NCBI GenBank assembly: GCA_964560765.1
Contig: CAZLMG010000016.1
Location: forward strand, 1 to 64,000
Origin: CAZLMG01 sp964560765
GTDB lineage: Bacteria > Bdellovibrionota_B > Oligoflexia > Oligoflexales > CAZLMG01
Reading direction: 5' to 3'
Length of the DNA: 64,000 bases
Shown: in pieces, positions 49,137 through 58,470 of the stretch
How the letters are laid out: every line of letters begins with the position of its first letter
Position numbering within the stretch: the first letter of the stretch is position 1
Notes under the pieces: model-generated
Told to the model about the DNA's origin: nothing
Database searches by the model: none
What the model saw: only the letters and a program-made list of their open reading frames with translations
Position numbers and translations under genes: made by a program

Positions 49137-50843
49137 TCAATAGAGCGTCTGGGCTCCCCTAAAAAAGTTCTCGTCGACGGTTTTCAAAAAGGCATCTAGG
49201 TTCAGACTCTGATCAAAATTCAGATTGCTGATGTCAGGAAAATTCAAGTTTTCAGCTTGAGTTTGCAGTGACTGAAATGCCGATGACGGTGCGCTACCAC
49301 TTAGAATATTCGAGACCAATTGACTCAGTGACACCACTTGGTTTTGGCTCGGCTGTAATCCTGTGTACTTCAGATAACGCTTACCCTGCAAAAGTTCGAT
49401 GTACTGTGGATTGGCAAGCAATGCGTACTCTGCAAGTTTAGCGCATAAGTTGACGCTTCTCGTGCCGCTGGTGCTGATATTCATGTTTAGACTGATACTA
49501 TCTGTGACTTTGCACTTCTCCACCAGCGCGTATGCGACCGCCGCATCTGCGACGGCTGTATTGGTGCTGCAAATATTCGGAGGCAACAGATCATGAACGA
49601 GCTGCGGGGGCTCCTGATTATCGTAAATGTCAAAATGATCGCCATTGCTTGCACATCCGGTGTGAACACCCGAATCACGCAGTAACCGCACCAAGAAGTC
49701 GACACCATACTTATAGTAGGAATAATCGCCCGTATTGCTAAACAGCGCCTGTCGCGGAATCTCATTCGCAATCGGATCTTTTGCCGCAGTGATCCAGTCC
49801 GGGCTTATGGCTGCGTACTGCACGGTGTCACCGTTCTTGATGCTACTTTGCAACCCAAACCCACCACCGAGATAGGTGGTGTACGTCGTGGATAAGAACA
49901 TTTCGATGGTCGAAAGCGACGTCGTCTCATTAAAGCCAGGTTGATAGTGAGGCGGATTGCGGTGCGCCCCTGTCGGCAATTCAGGTACTAAGTTTTCCGC
50001 GCCACCCCAAAGTGCAGCACCACTGACAAAGTACAAGGACGTCGGCTGATCGTAGAACATGTGGTAGATATAATTATTTGGTGAGCCGGCGACTGGCTGC
50101 GTCAGTCCAGTCTCAACTCGAACCCAGTTCTCGGCAGTGCGCGTGTAGGCTACCAAAACGGAATATTCACCCACACCAGTCGGCGTCGCATTGTAGATTT
50201 TCATGAGAGACTTTCCTGGATTTTCCAGGTCCGGGACAAAGCGCATTTCTGTCCAGCTGGCATACATGCCACCGCCAACGTTGTACCAAAGCTTGACGAA
50301 GTAGGGGTAGCCTTCGTTCAAACCTGATGCGTCTGCTTGATAACCGATGGTTACGTAGTTAACCGCACCGAAATCTTGCGACGTGCCAACAGCAAAGTGC
50401 AGATCACGAGGCAGATTCAGCAAGTTGTTGTATCTAAGTTTGAACCGACCCGTAGGACCGAATAAGTCGTCCTGTAAAGCGACGATGTGTGAGAACACCT
50501 GATTCAATTGGACCGCCGTCATCCCCGGCCAACTGATACGACTGAGCGACAAAGAAAAGAGCGTAGGAAGATAGGGCTCAGATGTGTTGAACGGGTCTAC
50601 TGGCACTAGCGACGAGCCAGGCACCTGATAACTGGCTGTCAAAATCCCTGAGTTGACTCGAATCGGATCCGCCAAAGCCAACGTCATGTCCACCGGCTGT
50701 ACGACATCATAATCGTTGCCCGGGCCTGTAGAACGGCCTGTGTCCGCAACTTCCGTGCCGCCGCCACCGCCGCCGCTACATTGCGAAGTCACCACCGCTA
50801 GCGCAGCAAAGGACAATATGTTTTGCAGTCGGGACTGTCGCAT
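49137..50843 (-). CDS. Large lipoprotein of unknown function
   Basis: 568 aa from ATG 50843, with GGGAG upstream; the ATG four codons earlier lies on the ribosome-binding site. Signal peptide with lipobox TSQC followed by a Gly-run (SGGGGGGTE), as seen in lipoproteins with an extended linker. The mature protein is rich in aromatic, Asn, Ser and Gly residues and looks beta-rich; there are about six cysteines. No motif recognised. Downstream end helical with repeated NLNF and SLNLDAFL segments. Confidence 0.75.
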   Translation of the reverse strand: MRQSRLQNILSFAALAVVTSQCSGGGGGGTEVADTGRSTGPGNDYDVVQPVDMTLALADPIRVNSGILTASYQVPGSSLVPVDPFNTSEPYLPTLFSLSLSRISWPGMTAVQLNQVFSHIVALQDDLFGPTGRFKLRYNNLLNLPRDLHFAVGTSQDFGAVNYVTIGYQADASGLNEGYPYFVKLWYNVGGGMYASWTEMRFVPDLENPGKSLMKIYNATPTGVGEYSVLVAYTRTAENWVRVETGLTQPVAGSPNNYIYHMFYDQPTSLYFVSGAALWGGAENLVPELPTGAHRNPPHYQPGFNETTSLSTIEMFLSTTYTTYLGGGFGLQSSIKNGDTVQYAAISPDWITAAKDPIANEIPRQALFSNTGDYSYYKYGVDFLVRLLRDSGVHTGCASNGDHFDIYDNQEPPQLVHDLLPPNICSTNTAVADAAVAYALVEKCKVTDSISLNMNISTSGTRSVNLCAKLAEYALLANPQYIELLQGKRYLKYTGLQPSQNQVVSLSQLVSNILSGSAPSSAFQSLQTQAENLNFPDISNLNFDQSLNLDAFLKTVDENFFRGAQTLY

Positions 50844-51272
50844 GGTCTCCCTCATCCATTACCAAGTCACTCTAGGCTCATTCATTATATTCGGAGGATG
50901 TACCCCAGGCCTTTAGCCGGGTTATGCTTAGGCAAGCATTCTGAGCCCTTATGGGTTGCGCCACGCGACATATTGCCAGGCTGGTCCAGCCCACGTTCCC
51001 GCATCGTTCCCCAAACTACTCAAATCAACGAGAAATGCATCAGCACATACCGATACTTACGAAATTCTGCCGTTCATGTTGACGAGAGGCAGCATTTGCC
51101 TCTCCAGAAATCACTTTATCTTCAGCAAGTTACAGCGAACCCTTAAGTTTCCACCCGATCCTGGCGCTACGTCACTTAAGCAATTGGGGCACCACACCGA
51201 GAACTCCAAGGCGAGGGTGGGTTAAGGCAGCCCCGGAAGTATTGGAAAACACACTTTAGAGGAACCATACCT
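50844..51272. other. Leader region upstream of the envelope operon
   Basis: 429 bases between divergent genes. It holds two notable inverted repeats: GGCTGG-T-CCAGCC at 50979-50991 and a strong hairpin at 51084-51104 (8-bp stem, 5-base loop). GAGGAAC lies eight bases before the ATG of the beta-barrel gene. I see no clear promoter pair and no coding region. Confidence 0.45.
51084..51104. promoter_or_regulatory. Perfect 8-bp hairpin upstream of the Glt-like operon
   Basis: GAGAGGCA, loop GCATT, TGCCTCTC, about 170 bases before the start of the beta-barrel gene. There is no T-run after it, so it is more likely an operator or a leader RNA structure than a terminator. Confidence 0.45.
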
Positions 51273-52013
51273 ATGCGACGCACGCGTCTTATCAACACAC
51301 AGTCCGGCAGGATGACGCTGCCCCTCGTGAGCGGCGCCCTTGGTGTCATCGCACTCATCCTCACAAGCACCGCCAGTGGCTTCGATCTTAAGGCAGACGA
51401 AATCCGCGGCAAGAGCAGCAAGAAGGCCGTCTCGGTTTTGCAGAACCGCTACTTTCTCAAAACCATGCGGCCGGAAGTTGGCCTGATGGCGGGTTCATTC
51501 CTCAACGAATCTTACACCGACACCACAACCTATGGATTCCGCGCCGGCATGTTCATCTCTGAATGGCTTGGCATTGAGGGCCAATTCGTCCGTACGTCGG
51601 TTAAGGACTCAGCGGACCGGGTGGCGCTGAACAGACTCGAATACTATCGAGTTGGCAGCAACGGTGACGCAGTCGCCGACGTGATCGTACATCCAGACCC
51701 CGAGGTCAACCCGATCAACGGCATCAACGAAATTGCAGCAACCGTCGCACCATTCTACGGCAAGCTCAATCTCATGGACCGCTTGATCGTCTACTCGGAT
51801 TTATACCTGACCTCCGGGCTCGCCAGCGTCGACACAGGCCAAGGCAGCAAAACAGCCTTTGTATTAGGCGCTGGTCAGCGCTTCTATCTATTGCAAAACT
51901 TGTCGGTCCGCCTTGACATCCGCGACCGCATCTTCAACGAGGATCGTAATAACCAGAGCACGCGCAAGCACGCCATTAGCTATGACTTCGGCGCCAGCTA
52001 CTTTTTTAAGTAG
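51273..52013 (+). CDS. Outer-membrane beta-barrel protein (GltA/GltB-like)
   Basis: 246 aa with a signal segment (LVSGALGVIALILTSTASG) and a repeated alternating pattern of polar and hydrophobic residues: EVGLMAGSFLNES, YGFRAGMFISEWLGIEGQF, YSDLYLTSGLAS, QRFYLLQNLSVRLDI, ending ISYDFGASYFFK with the terminal aromatic expected of barrel proteins. A signal peptidase site is not obvious. It opens an operon of TPR proteins; small barrels with this context occur in the Glt complex of myxobacteria. Role there: outer-membrane part of a trans-envelope machine. Confidence 0.8.
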   Translation: MRRTRLINTQSGRMTLPLVSGALGVIALILTSTASGFDLKADEIRGKSSKKAVSVLQNRYFLKTMRPEVGLMAGSFLNESYTDTTTYGFRAGMFISEWLGIEGQFVRTSVKDSADRVALNRLEYYRVGSNGDAVADVIVHPDPEVNPINGINEIAATVAPFYGKLNLMDRLIVYSDLYLTSGLASVDTGQGSKTAFVLGAGQRFYLLQNLSVRLDIRDRIFNEDRNNQSTRKHAISYDFGASYFFK

Positions 52014-52031
52014 ATGTAGAGGAACGAATTT

Positions 52032-53747
52032 ATGAGAACGGTAACACATACGATCGTCGCGACGCTGGCCCTGACATTGGCCTATCCTGAGCCACTGTTT
52101 GCGCAGTCAGCAAAGGGCAACCGCACGACCAAGGCGAGTTCCGCTAAATCTGACTCGGCCAAAGAACGCGCCAGCAAAAAATCTGCGGCCAAGCCAAGCA
52201 CACCATCAGCGGGATCAGCCAAGGCATCTTATTCCGTGACCAACTCGAAAGAGCCAGCCTCTGTCGACGAAGTGCTGCAACGGCTCAAGAAAAAGTATCG
52301 CCAAGGCGAAATTTCACGAACGACTCTGTGGGGGGCTTTGGTTCGACTCACTCCCCATGAAGACAAATTAACTCCCGAGCGCCGAGCCGAGTTCCTGCAA
52401 ATGCAGGCCGATATCTTAGCTGATTCAGCTTATCCCATCACCGCGACCATTACTGCCAAGCGTGCAATCAGTGTCGCAAAAAATCCATACGGCAAGGACC
52501 AGCAACGGTCTTGGTCGATCATTGAGGCTGCCGCTCGACAGCGATCGGTGCACGCCATAGTCGAGGACCTCGCGAAAGACATTTACCAAGTCAAAAAGGA
52601 ACCGCCGGCATTAGAAAATAACTGGCACTATTTTGCCGGGAACGCCCTAGCCCGCGAAGGAAAGCTGAATCAAGCCCTGGAAGAGTATAAAGGTATTCGC
52701 ATCGGCGATCGCTACTTTATGCCAGCCAAATACCAACAGGCCATGGTTCACATCCAACTCGAGCAGCTAACCGAAGCGGAATCTGTACTCAAGTCCCTAG
52801 TCGACCCAACCACAGCGCGCGTTGCAGATCTGCAGATCCAAGACATCAAGGACATCCAGAACTATTCCAGATTGGCATTAGGTCGCCTGCTCTATGAGCA
52901 GAAACGCTTTAAAGAGTCGATTGGCTATTTCCGCTCCGTCGCCCGTGACAGCATCATCTTCTACGATGCACTCTTCGAGCAGTCATGGGCACTTTTTATG
53001 GCGGGATTCCCCAACCATGCACTTGGCTCACTGCATGCTGTCGATAGCCCTTTCTTCAAGGATGTATTCAACCCTGAAACTACAATACTGCGCTCCATCG
53101 TCTACTACTGGATGTGCCGATATGAGGATTCCCGCAATGCCTTGGCCGACTTTTCAGAATATCATGCCGAAAACGTCGAGGCTCTTGCATCATTCTTAGA
53201 TCGTCGTCGCTTGACCCCAGAAACGACTTACACACTTTTCGAAGATTTAATCAGCGGCGTTTCGCAATCGTCGCTCGGTCTACCCGTTGCCGTGTTGAAT
53301 AATGCCGCAGAAAAGGATGGTATGCTGCTGCTACGTGCTCAGTATGCGGACGCTGTTCGTGAATTGGATCGCCTCGAAGCCCGCGGAGTACTCAAAGTCA
53401 CCTCCGGCGTCGACACTGTCAGCAAGCACTTACAAGCCTACATCGCGTCGCTACGAACCCAGATCGGCTCCCAATTCCTCGCCGAACTGAAGCACATGAA
53501 ATCTGACTTTGATCAGCTGTATGACCAGGCGCAGTTTCTTTACCTAGAATTACTGATGAGTGAGAAAGAACAGCTCTTGGGTCGGGAACTGCACGCCAAC
53601 TCGAAGATGAGCAAAGTATCTATGCGCCGCAATGTTGGGGGTTGGGGTGGAAGTGCCGTCTCCTGGACGGGCGACGACAAAGAGGAATTTTGGTGGGACG
53701 AGATCGGTTACTACATTTATCGAGAAACGCCGCAATGCTCGCAATGA
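52032..53747 (+). CDS. Periplasmic TPR protein (GltC-like)
   Basis: 571 aa; ATG with GAGGAACG upstream. Signal peptide ends PEPLFAQS. A Lys/Ser/Ala-rich stretch (25-75) is followed by helical TPR-like repeats (about 130-520), for example LGRLLYEQKRFKESIGYFRS. The last 30 residues hold DKEEFWWDEIGYYIYRETP, an aromatic-acidic end block I associate with GltC-like proteins of delta-proteobacteria. 18 bases after the beta-barrel gene and 41 before the next TPR gene. Confidence 0.75.
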   Translation: MRTVTHTIVATLALTLAYPEPLFAQSAKGNRTTKASSAKSDSAKERASKKSAAKPSTPSAGSAKASYSVTNSKEPASVDEVLQRLKKKYRQGEISRTTLWGALVRLTPHEDKLTPERRAEFLQMQADILADSAYPITATITAKRAISVAKNPYGKDQQRSWSIIEAAARQRSVHAIVEDLAKDIYQVKKEPPALENNWHYFAGNALAREGKLNQALEEYKGIRIGDRYFMPAKYQQAMVHIQLEQLTEAESVLKSLVDPTTARVADLQIQDIKDIQNYSRLALGRLLYEQKRFKESIGYFRSVARDSIIFYDALFEQSWALFMAGFPNHALGSLHAVDSPFFKDVFNPETTILRSIVYYWMCRYEDSRNALADFSEYHAENVEALASFLDRRRLTPETTYTLFEDLISGVSQSSLGLPVAVLNNAAEKDGMLLLRAQYADAVRELDRLEARGVLKVTSGVDTVSKHLQAYIASLRTQIGSQFLAELKHMKSDFDQLYDQAQFLYLELLMSEKEQLLGRELHANSKMSKVSMRRNVGGWGGSAVSWTGDDKEEFWWDEIGYYIYRETPQCSQ

Positions 53748-53788
53748 TTTCATTAGGATCTGATGTTTTCAGATTTAGAGGAGGGGTT

Positions 53789-56700
53789 ATGTTGCACGTC
53801 TTGTTAGGGGGGGCGAGCCAGAGATGCCGTAGCGCATTGGTCGCCATATTGTCGCTGGCACTGCTCAGCGGCAGCGCATTTGCTGTCACAAAGAAAAAGC
53901 GTGGACGGTCAGACGATCGTTCTGCGCCCAATAAGGAAGAGTACTACTCAACCGTCGCAACGGGTGTATCGGAAGCCGACATGGCGAAAGCCGACGAGTT
54001 GCGCCGAAAAACCATCACATCCATCAAGTCGCTACTAGACGACAAGAAGATAAATGCTACGCGCGAGTTTGAGCTGTACCTGCGTCTTGGCGAACTGTAT
54101 GCGGAACGTCATGATTACCTACGCGACCTAGAGATGCGCGCCTATGAAAAGAATCATGATCATTGGCTAAAGAACGGCAAAAAAGGCAAAGAGCCCAATT
54201 TGAATTCGTCGGGTTCGCGCAGTGAGTTGACCCGCGCCGCCAACTCTTTCCGCGTTCTTGTTCAAAAGTATCCACGACATAAGAGAACGGCTTCTGCTCT
54301 CTATGCCCTAGGGAAAACTCTTGGCCGTCTGGATAACCCGAATGCAGTATTGTATTTTCAACAGCTGATCAAGGACCACCCAAAGTCGGAACTCATCCCA
54401 GACGCCCATTTAGCGATGGGCGAATACTACTTTGAGAAGCACGATATTTCAAAGGCTGTCACGCACTATCGCGAGATGATGAAGTTCAAGACGCACCGCG
54501 CCTATCCGTACGCGGTGTATAAACTGGGCTGGGCTTATTATAATGAAACCCCAAAGAATGACGCTGATGCAGCGGCCCTGGCAAAAAAGTCTGTCGCCGC
54601 ATTTAAGTTAGTCATCCGTCTTTCTGACAAACAAACGGCAACATTTGGCCGCCTAAATCTACGACAAGAAGCCATCAAAGATCTGGTCATGGTATGGGCA
54701 GAGACAGAGGACATCGACAGCGCTTGGGCTTATTTCCGCACGATCAGCGAGCAAGAAAGTTTCTACGATATGCTCGAGAAGCTAGGTGGAATTTATGTGG
54801 ACCAAGGCCGGAACGAGAAAGCCATCGAGGTTTATGCTCGTTTGCTCAAAGAAGCACCAACTCGAACCAACAATCCAAATATTCACGCTTCTCTCGTCGC
54901 CCTCTATGAGCGCACAAATAATCCCAAAGCGGTCTACGACACACTCAAGGATATGAATCAGCTCTACGTCAAAGGCAGCCCATGGACTGTGAAAAATGGA
55001 CGTAACGAGGCACTGGTCGCCGAAGCCTCGAAGACTGTCGAGTTTCACTTACATCGCCAAGGGACTTTGCTGCATCAGAACGGCCAAAAGACCAAGAATA
55101 AGAATATGCAGGCTGTTGCCGCCGGTATCTATGAAGTCTATTTAGAGTCCTTTGCAAGCAATCCGAACGCCTATGAAATCCGGTACTACCTCGCTGATAT
55201 CCTATTTGAGTTTGAGAAATACGAACAAGCCTCGTTCCATTACTCGAAAGTGGCTCAAGATCGACCCAAAGATGGCAAATATCTGAAAGATGCAGCGCTA
55301 GCAGCTGTCACTTCCCTCAACAAGGCAGATGCTCTCGTGAAGCATCCAAAGCTACCTCCAGCTGGCCAGGTCCCCCAGCCCATGGCGATTCCAAAGGTCA
55401 AGACACAGTTGGTCACCGCCATCGATAACTACGTCGGGCTGCTACCTAAGGAGAAGGATGGATTCCCCATGCGCTTTACGGCAGCGCAAGTGTTTTTTGA
55501 TTACGGTCACTATGACAAAGCCATGGAGCGTTTTGCTAAAATTACTGAAGAGATCCCAACTTCGAAGCAAGCCGAGGTCAGCATCAAGCTCATCCTTGGC
55601 TTCTACTCTGACCGCCAGGACTGGGCGTCGGTCATCACCTGGGCTCAGCGCTTTAAAGGCAGTAAGACTGTTGTCGATGCAGGTCACGGCAAAACCATCA
55701 ATGACATGTTAAAGGCAGCACTTTTTAACCGTGCCCTTGCCGTCGAAAAAAGTAAAAATTATACAGCCGCAGCTGAAGCCTTCATTGCCTTCCACTCAGA
55801 GTTCCCGCAAGACATCAACGCTGATATCGCTCTGTACAACGCCTCGCTCAACTACTATCGAATTGGCGAAATTGAGAAGGCCTTAGCTGCCGGTAAGAAA
55901 GTTTTGGATGATTATCCAAACTCTAAAACGACCGCCGATATTCTGGTCACGTCTGGCGAAACTTATGAGTCCATCGCCAACTTCCCCGAAGCCGCAAGCT
56001 ACTATCAGCGCTTCGCTGTGTCGTTCCCTAACGATAACCGAGCATCGACCGCGCTATTCAATGCTGCGATTCTCAACAAGGGCTTGCAGAAGTATGACGA
56101 GGCGGTTGCCCTGCTGCAACGGTTTGCCGACCGTTACAAGAAGAATGATCAGGTTCCGCAGGCCATCCTGGAGATCGCGCAAATCCGCGAGCGCCAAGGT
56201 CAGTTCAAGGAAGCCGCTGCACGGTTTGAAGCCTACGCGACTATCGCTCGCGATGCAGAAGGTCGTCTATTTGGCCACGCAAAAGCAGCTGAGTTGACAG
56301 CCATGCATGTTTCTCCCGAAAAGGGATTCAAGATGCTGCGAGCGCTTAAGCGCGATCTGGAGCGCAAAGACGCGCCAGCAGCATATGAAGCACGACGTAC
56401 TGTCGCCGCCACATTATTCCGCCGCATCGACGAGGGCTTGGCCCGCTACCGCTCTTTGCAGATCAACGACGGCGATAAGATCGAACGCCAGGTCAAGGCC
56501 AAGCAAGTTGTCCTGGTTGAGTTGGCACAAGGATACGAAGACATCATCACTGTGAATAGCGGCGAATATACAGTCGCGTCACTGTATCGCCTCGGTGAAC
56601 TACACGACGAATTCGCTAAAGCATTATTTAACGCACCAGCGCCCAAAGGGTCATCACAGGTGGATATCGACAAGTTCAAAACCGAGATTGAAAAGGTCGC

Positions 56701-56917
56701 TTTTCCGCTGCGCGATGATGCCTTCAAGTTTTTTGAGACAGCGTACAAGCGTTCTAAAGAAGTTGATTCATTCACAGAATGGACCCGCAAGACCTATCAG
56801 AAGATGGTTGAGTTGGCACCACAGCAGCATCCAGAAGTTATCGAACAGTCAGCAGACCCCGCCTACATGTCTCATCGCTTGAAATGGGACAGTAGTGTGG
56901 CACGACTAGCGGAATAG
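53789..56917 (+). CDS. Large periplasmic TPR protein (GltD/AgmU-like)
   Basis: 1042 aa from ATG 53789, preceded by GAGGAGGGG. Signal peptide ends LLSGSAFAV and is followed by a basic patch (KKKRGRSDD). At least 12 TPR-type repeats run from about residue 100 to 950, for example LYALGKTLGRLDNPNAVLYF, LYNASLNYYRIGEIEKALAA, LFNAAILNKGLQKYDEAVAL. Length, signal and position in the operon recall the large TPR protein AgmU/GltD of myxobacteria. It is likely a scaffold in a periplasmic complex. Confidence 0.78.
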   Translation: MLHVLLGGASQRCRSALVAILSLALLSGSAFAVTKKKRGRSDDRSAPNKEEYYSTVATGVSEADMAKADELRRKTITSIKSLLDDKKINATREFELYLRLGELYAERHDYLRDLEMRAYEKNHDHWLKNGKKGKEPNLNSSGSRSELTRAANSFRVLVQKYPRHKRTASALYALGKTLGRLDNPNAVLYFQQLIKDHPKSELIPDAHLAMGEYYFEKHDISKAVTHYREMMKFKTHRAYPYAVYKLGWAYYNETPKNDADAAALAKKSVAAFKLVIRLSDKQTATFGRLNLRQEAIKDLVMVWAETEDIDSAWAYFRTISEQESFYDMLEKLGGIYVDQGRNEKAIEVYARLLKEAPTRTNNPNIHASLVALYERTNNPKAVYDTLKDMNQLYVKGSPWTVKNGRNEALVAEASKTVEFHLHRQGTLLHQNGQKTKNKNMQAVAAGIYEVYLESFASNPNAYEIRYYLADILFEFEKYEQASFHYSKVAQDRPKDGKYLKDAALAAVTSLNKADALVKHPKLPPAGQVPQPMAIPKVKTQLVTAIDNYVGLLPKEKDGFPMRFTAAQVFFDYGHYDKAMERFAKITEEIPTSKQAEVSIKLILGFYSDRQDWASVITWAQRFKGSKTVVDAGHGKTINDMLKAALFNRALAVEKSKNYTAAAEAFIAFHSEFPQDINADIALYNASLNYYRIGEIEKALAAGKKVLDDYPNSKTTADILVTSGETYESIANFPEAASYYQRFAVSFPNDNRASTALFNAAILNKGLQKYDEAVALLQRFADRYKKNDQVPQAILEIAQIRERQGQFKEAAARFEAYATIARDAEGRLFGHAKAAELTAMHVSPEKGFKMLRALKRDLERKDAPAAYEARRTVAATLFRRIDEGLARYRSLQINDGDKIERQVKAKQVVLVELAQGYEDIITVNSGEYTVASLYRLGELHDEFAKALFNAPAPKGSSQVDIDKFKTEIEKVAFPLRDDAFKFFETAYKRSKEVDSFTEWTRKTYQKMVELAPQQHPEVIEQSADPAYMSHRLKWDSSVARLAE

Positions 56918-56970
56918 AAACGGAACTTTGGCACAAATTGATTCTTGGGAAATACCTGGAGGAACGATAT

Positions 56971-58155
56971 ATGAGTTACGCTCACCTCACTCTGTGTCTG
57001 GCCACGGCGATGGTGCTGGCTGGATGCAAGACAACGACGGCATCGGTTGTTCGAGCGGACAAGCATCAGCGCTTTCTGGATGTACAATCGACCAGCGACG
57101 AAAAGACGGCGATGGCAGCACCCGCCGAAGATAGGGATTTTCGAGCCGCGATTTCGGACCTGGAAAGTACGATGGCTAAGCGTCCGGAGCACGATGGGCT
57201 CCTGAATCTTGCCCAACTGTACCTGCTAACCGGCAGCCTAGACAAGGCCGAAGATGCCTGCCGCCGGGCTATTCGCCAAAATACCAAGAGCGTTGATGCG
57301 CGCCTAGTTCTGGCGCAGATCGCACTACGTCGTGGCAACGAAGACATGGCGTTCATCATTTTGAATGGTATCGGCGGAGATGATTCCAAGGATAGCCAAG
57401 TGATTAACATGCTGGCGATGATCGCCTTGCGCCAAGATAAGCCGGCTTTGGCCCTCACTTACTTGAAGAAGGCTTTGACCATCAATCCCGGTGACGTCGC
57501 GGCTCGCATGAACCTTGGTGTGATGTATCTGAAATATCGTCAATTGGGTGAAGCAGCCGTGCAATTCGAGCGCGTCTTGAGTGTCATGCCTGATCATGCG
57601 GACGCCCGCTTACACCTAGCGATTGTTCAATCAGCACGTGGAAATTCGGACCAGGCGGAAAAGGTCTTCAACAGTATCCTATCATCAAAGTCCGACAATC
57701 CCCTGGCTCTTTACAATCTGGCGGTCGTTCAAAAGCGTAAGGAAGATTATGGCAAAGCCATGGACAACTTAAAGGCCTATCTAAAGACCGGTGCTGCACG
57801 CAAACAAGACACGGACCAGGTATTTGCTTTGATTCAGGAGATCCAGGACGAGCGAGGCGGCACTGGAGTTAAGGTTTCGGATGCTGAAATTCAATCCCTA
57901 GCGGCGCAGGGCGAGAAGGCACGGGCAAGTCGCCAAGCCAAGTCAGATCCACAGCGAGCACAACCTAAAGGTTCATTAGCTGCCAAGGCGCTGGTCGGTG
58001 ACGAAGAAGCAGAGAATGCTGAAGCTAAGGCCACTACTTCGAAAGCTTCGGCGCCAGCTACGAAAAGCGAATCTCCGGCAGTGAAACCGACAACACCGGC
58101 TCCAAAGAAGAGCTCGGATGAAATCAGCGATCTTGAGGATGAGCTTTTGAAGTAA
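56971..58155 (+). CDS. TPR lipoprotein (GltE/AglT-like)
   Basis: 394 aa from ATG 56971 with GGAGGAA six bases upstream. Lipobox MVLAGC with lipidation Cys. Five to six TPR units lie between residues 50 and 270 (LNLAQLYLLTGSLDKAEDAC, LLTYLKKALTINPGDVAAR-like segment, YNLAVVQKRKEDYGKAMDNL). The C-terminal 110 residues are an Ala/Lys/Ser/Pro-rich low-complexity tail ending SDLEDELLK. Order and type match AglT/GltE. 53 bases after the large TPR gene and followed by a small secreted protein. Confidence 0.78.
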   Translation: MSYAHLTLCLATAMVLAGCKTTTASVVRADKHQRFLDVQSTSDEKTAMAAPAEDRDFRAAISDLESTMAKRPEHDGLLNLAQLYLLTGSLDKAEDACRRAIRQNTKSVDARLVLAQIALRRGNEDMAFIILNGIGGDDSKDSQVINMLAMIALRQDKPALALTYLKKALTINPGDVAARMNLGVMYLKYRQLGEAAVQFERVLSVMPDHADARLHLAIVQSARGNSDQAEKVFNSILSSKSDNPLALYNLAVVQKRKEDYGKAMDNLKAYLKTGAARKQDTDQVFALIQEIQDERGGTGVKVSDAEIQSLAAQGEKARASRQAKSDPQRAQPKGSLAAKALVGDEEAENAEAKATTSKASAPATKSESPAVKPTTPAPKKSSDEISDLEDELLK

Positions 58156-58182
58156 CCTCTGCGATCGCCTGGGAGTAGCAAG

Positions 58183-58470
58183 ATGCGTATATTTTTCATG
58201 TTGAGTTTGCTGACCATGCTTTCTGCGCCAGCCATGGCCCAGAAGGGAAAGTCGCAAAAAGTAGAGGCTAATCGCGATGGCTATGCCGTCGTCACCTCGA
58301 CGAATATAGACTTCTCCGAAACCATGATTGATGGGCAAATGAAAGCCCCTGCCGGCTTTTTCCTGCAGGGGCGGCAAGCCCAAAGTTTGAGCCAGATGGT
58401 AAAGCTTCGGTCGAACTTTCGGCGCGAGCTACAAGGCTCGGGCGCCGGAGTCAAATCACTCATTAAGTGA
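58183..58470 (+). CDS. Small secreted protein at the end of the Glt-like operon (GltF-like by position)
   Basis: 95 aa; ATG with GGGAG upstream. Signal peptide ends LSAPAMAQ; the mature 75 residues are basic and contain a short strand-helix pattern (YAVVTSTNIDFSET, PAGFFLQGRQAQSL). No family recognised by itself; position after the TPR lipoprotein is the only reason for the name. The last 15 bases overlap the convergent hutF gene. Confidence 0.65.
   Translation: MRIFFMLSLLTMLSAPAMAQKGKSQKVEANRDGYAVVTSTNIDFSETMIDGQMKAPAGFFLQGRQAQSLSQMVKLRSNFRRELQGSGAGVKSLIK

Noticed and set aside
50823..51146. 107-codon frame in the long leader before the beta-barrel gene
   Set aside because: No ribosome-binding site, unusual composition, and it begins inside the lipoprotein gene on the other strand.
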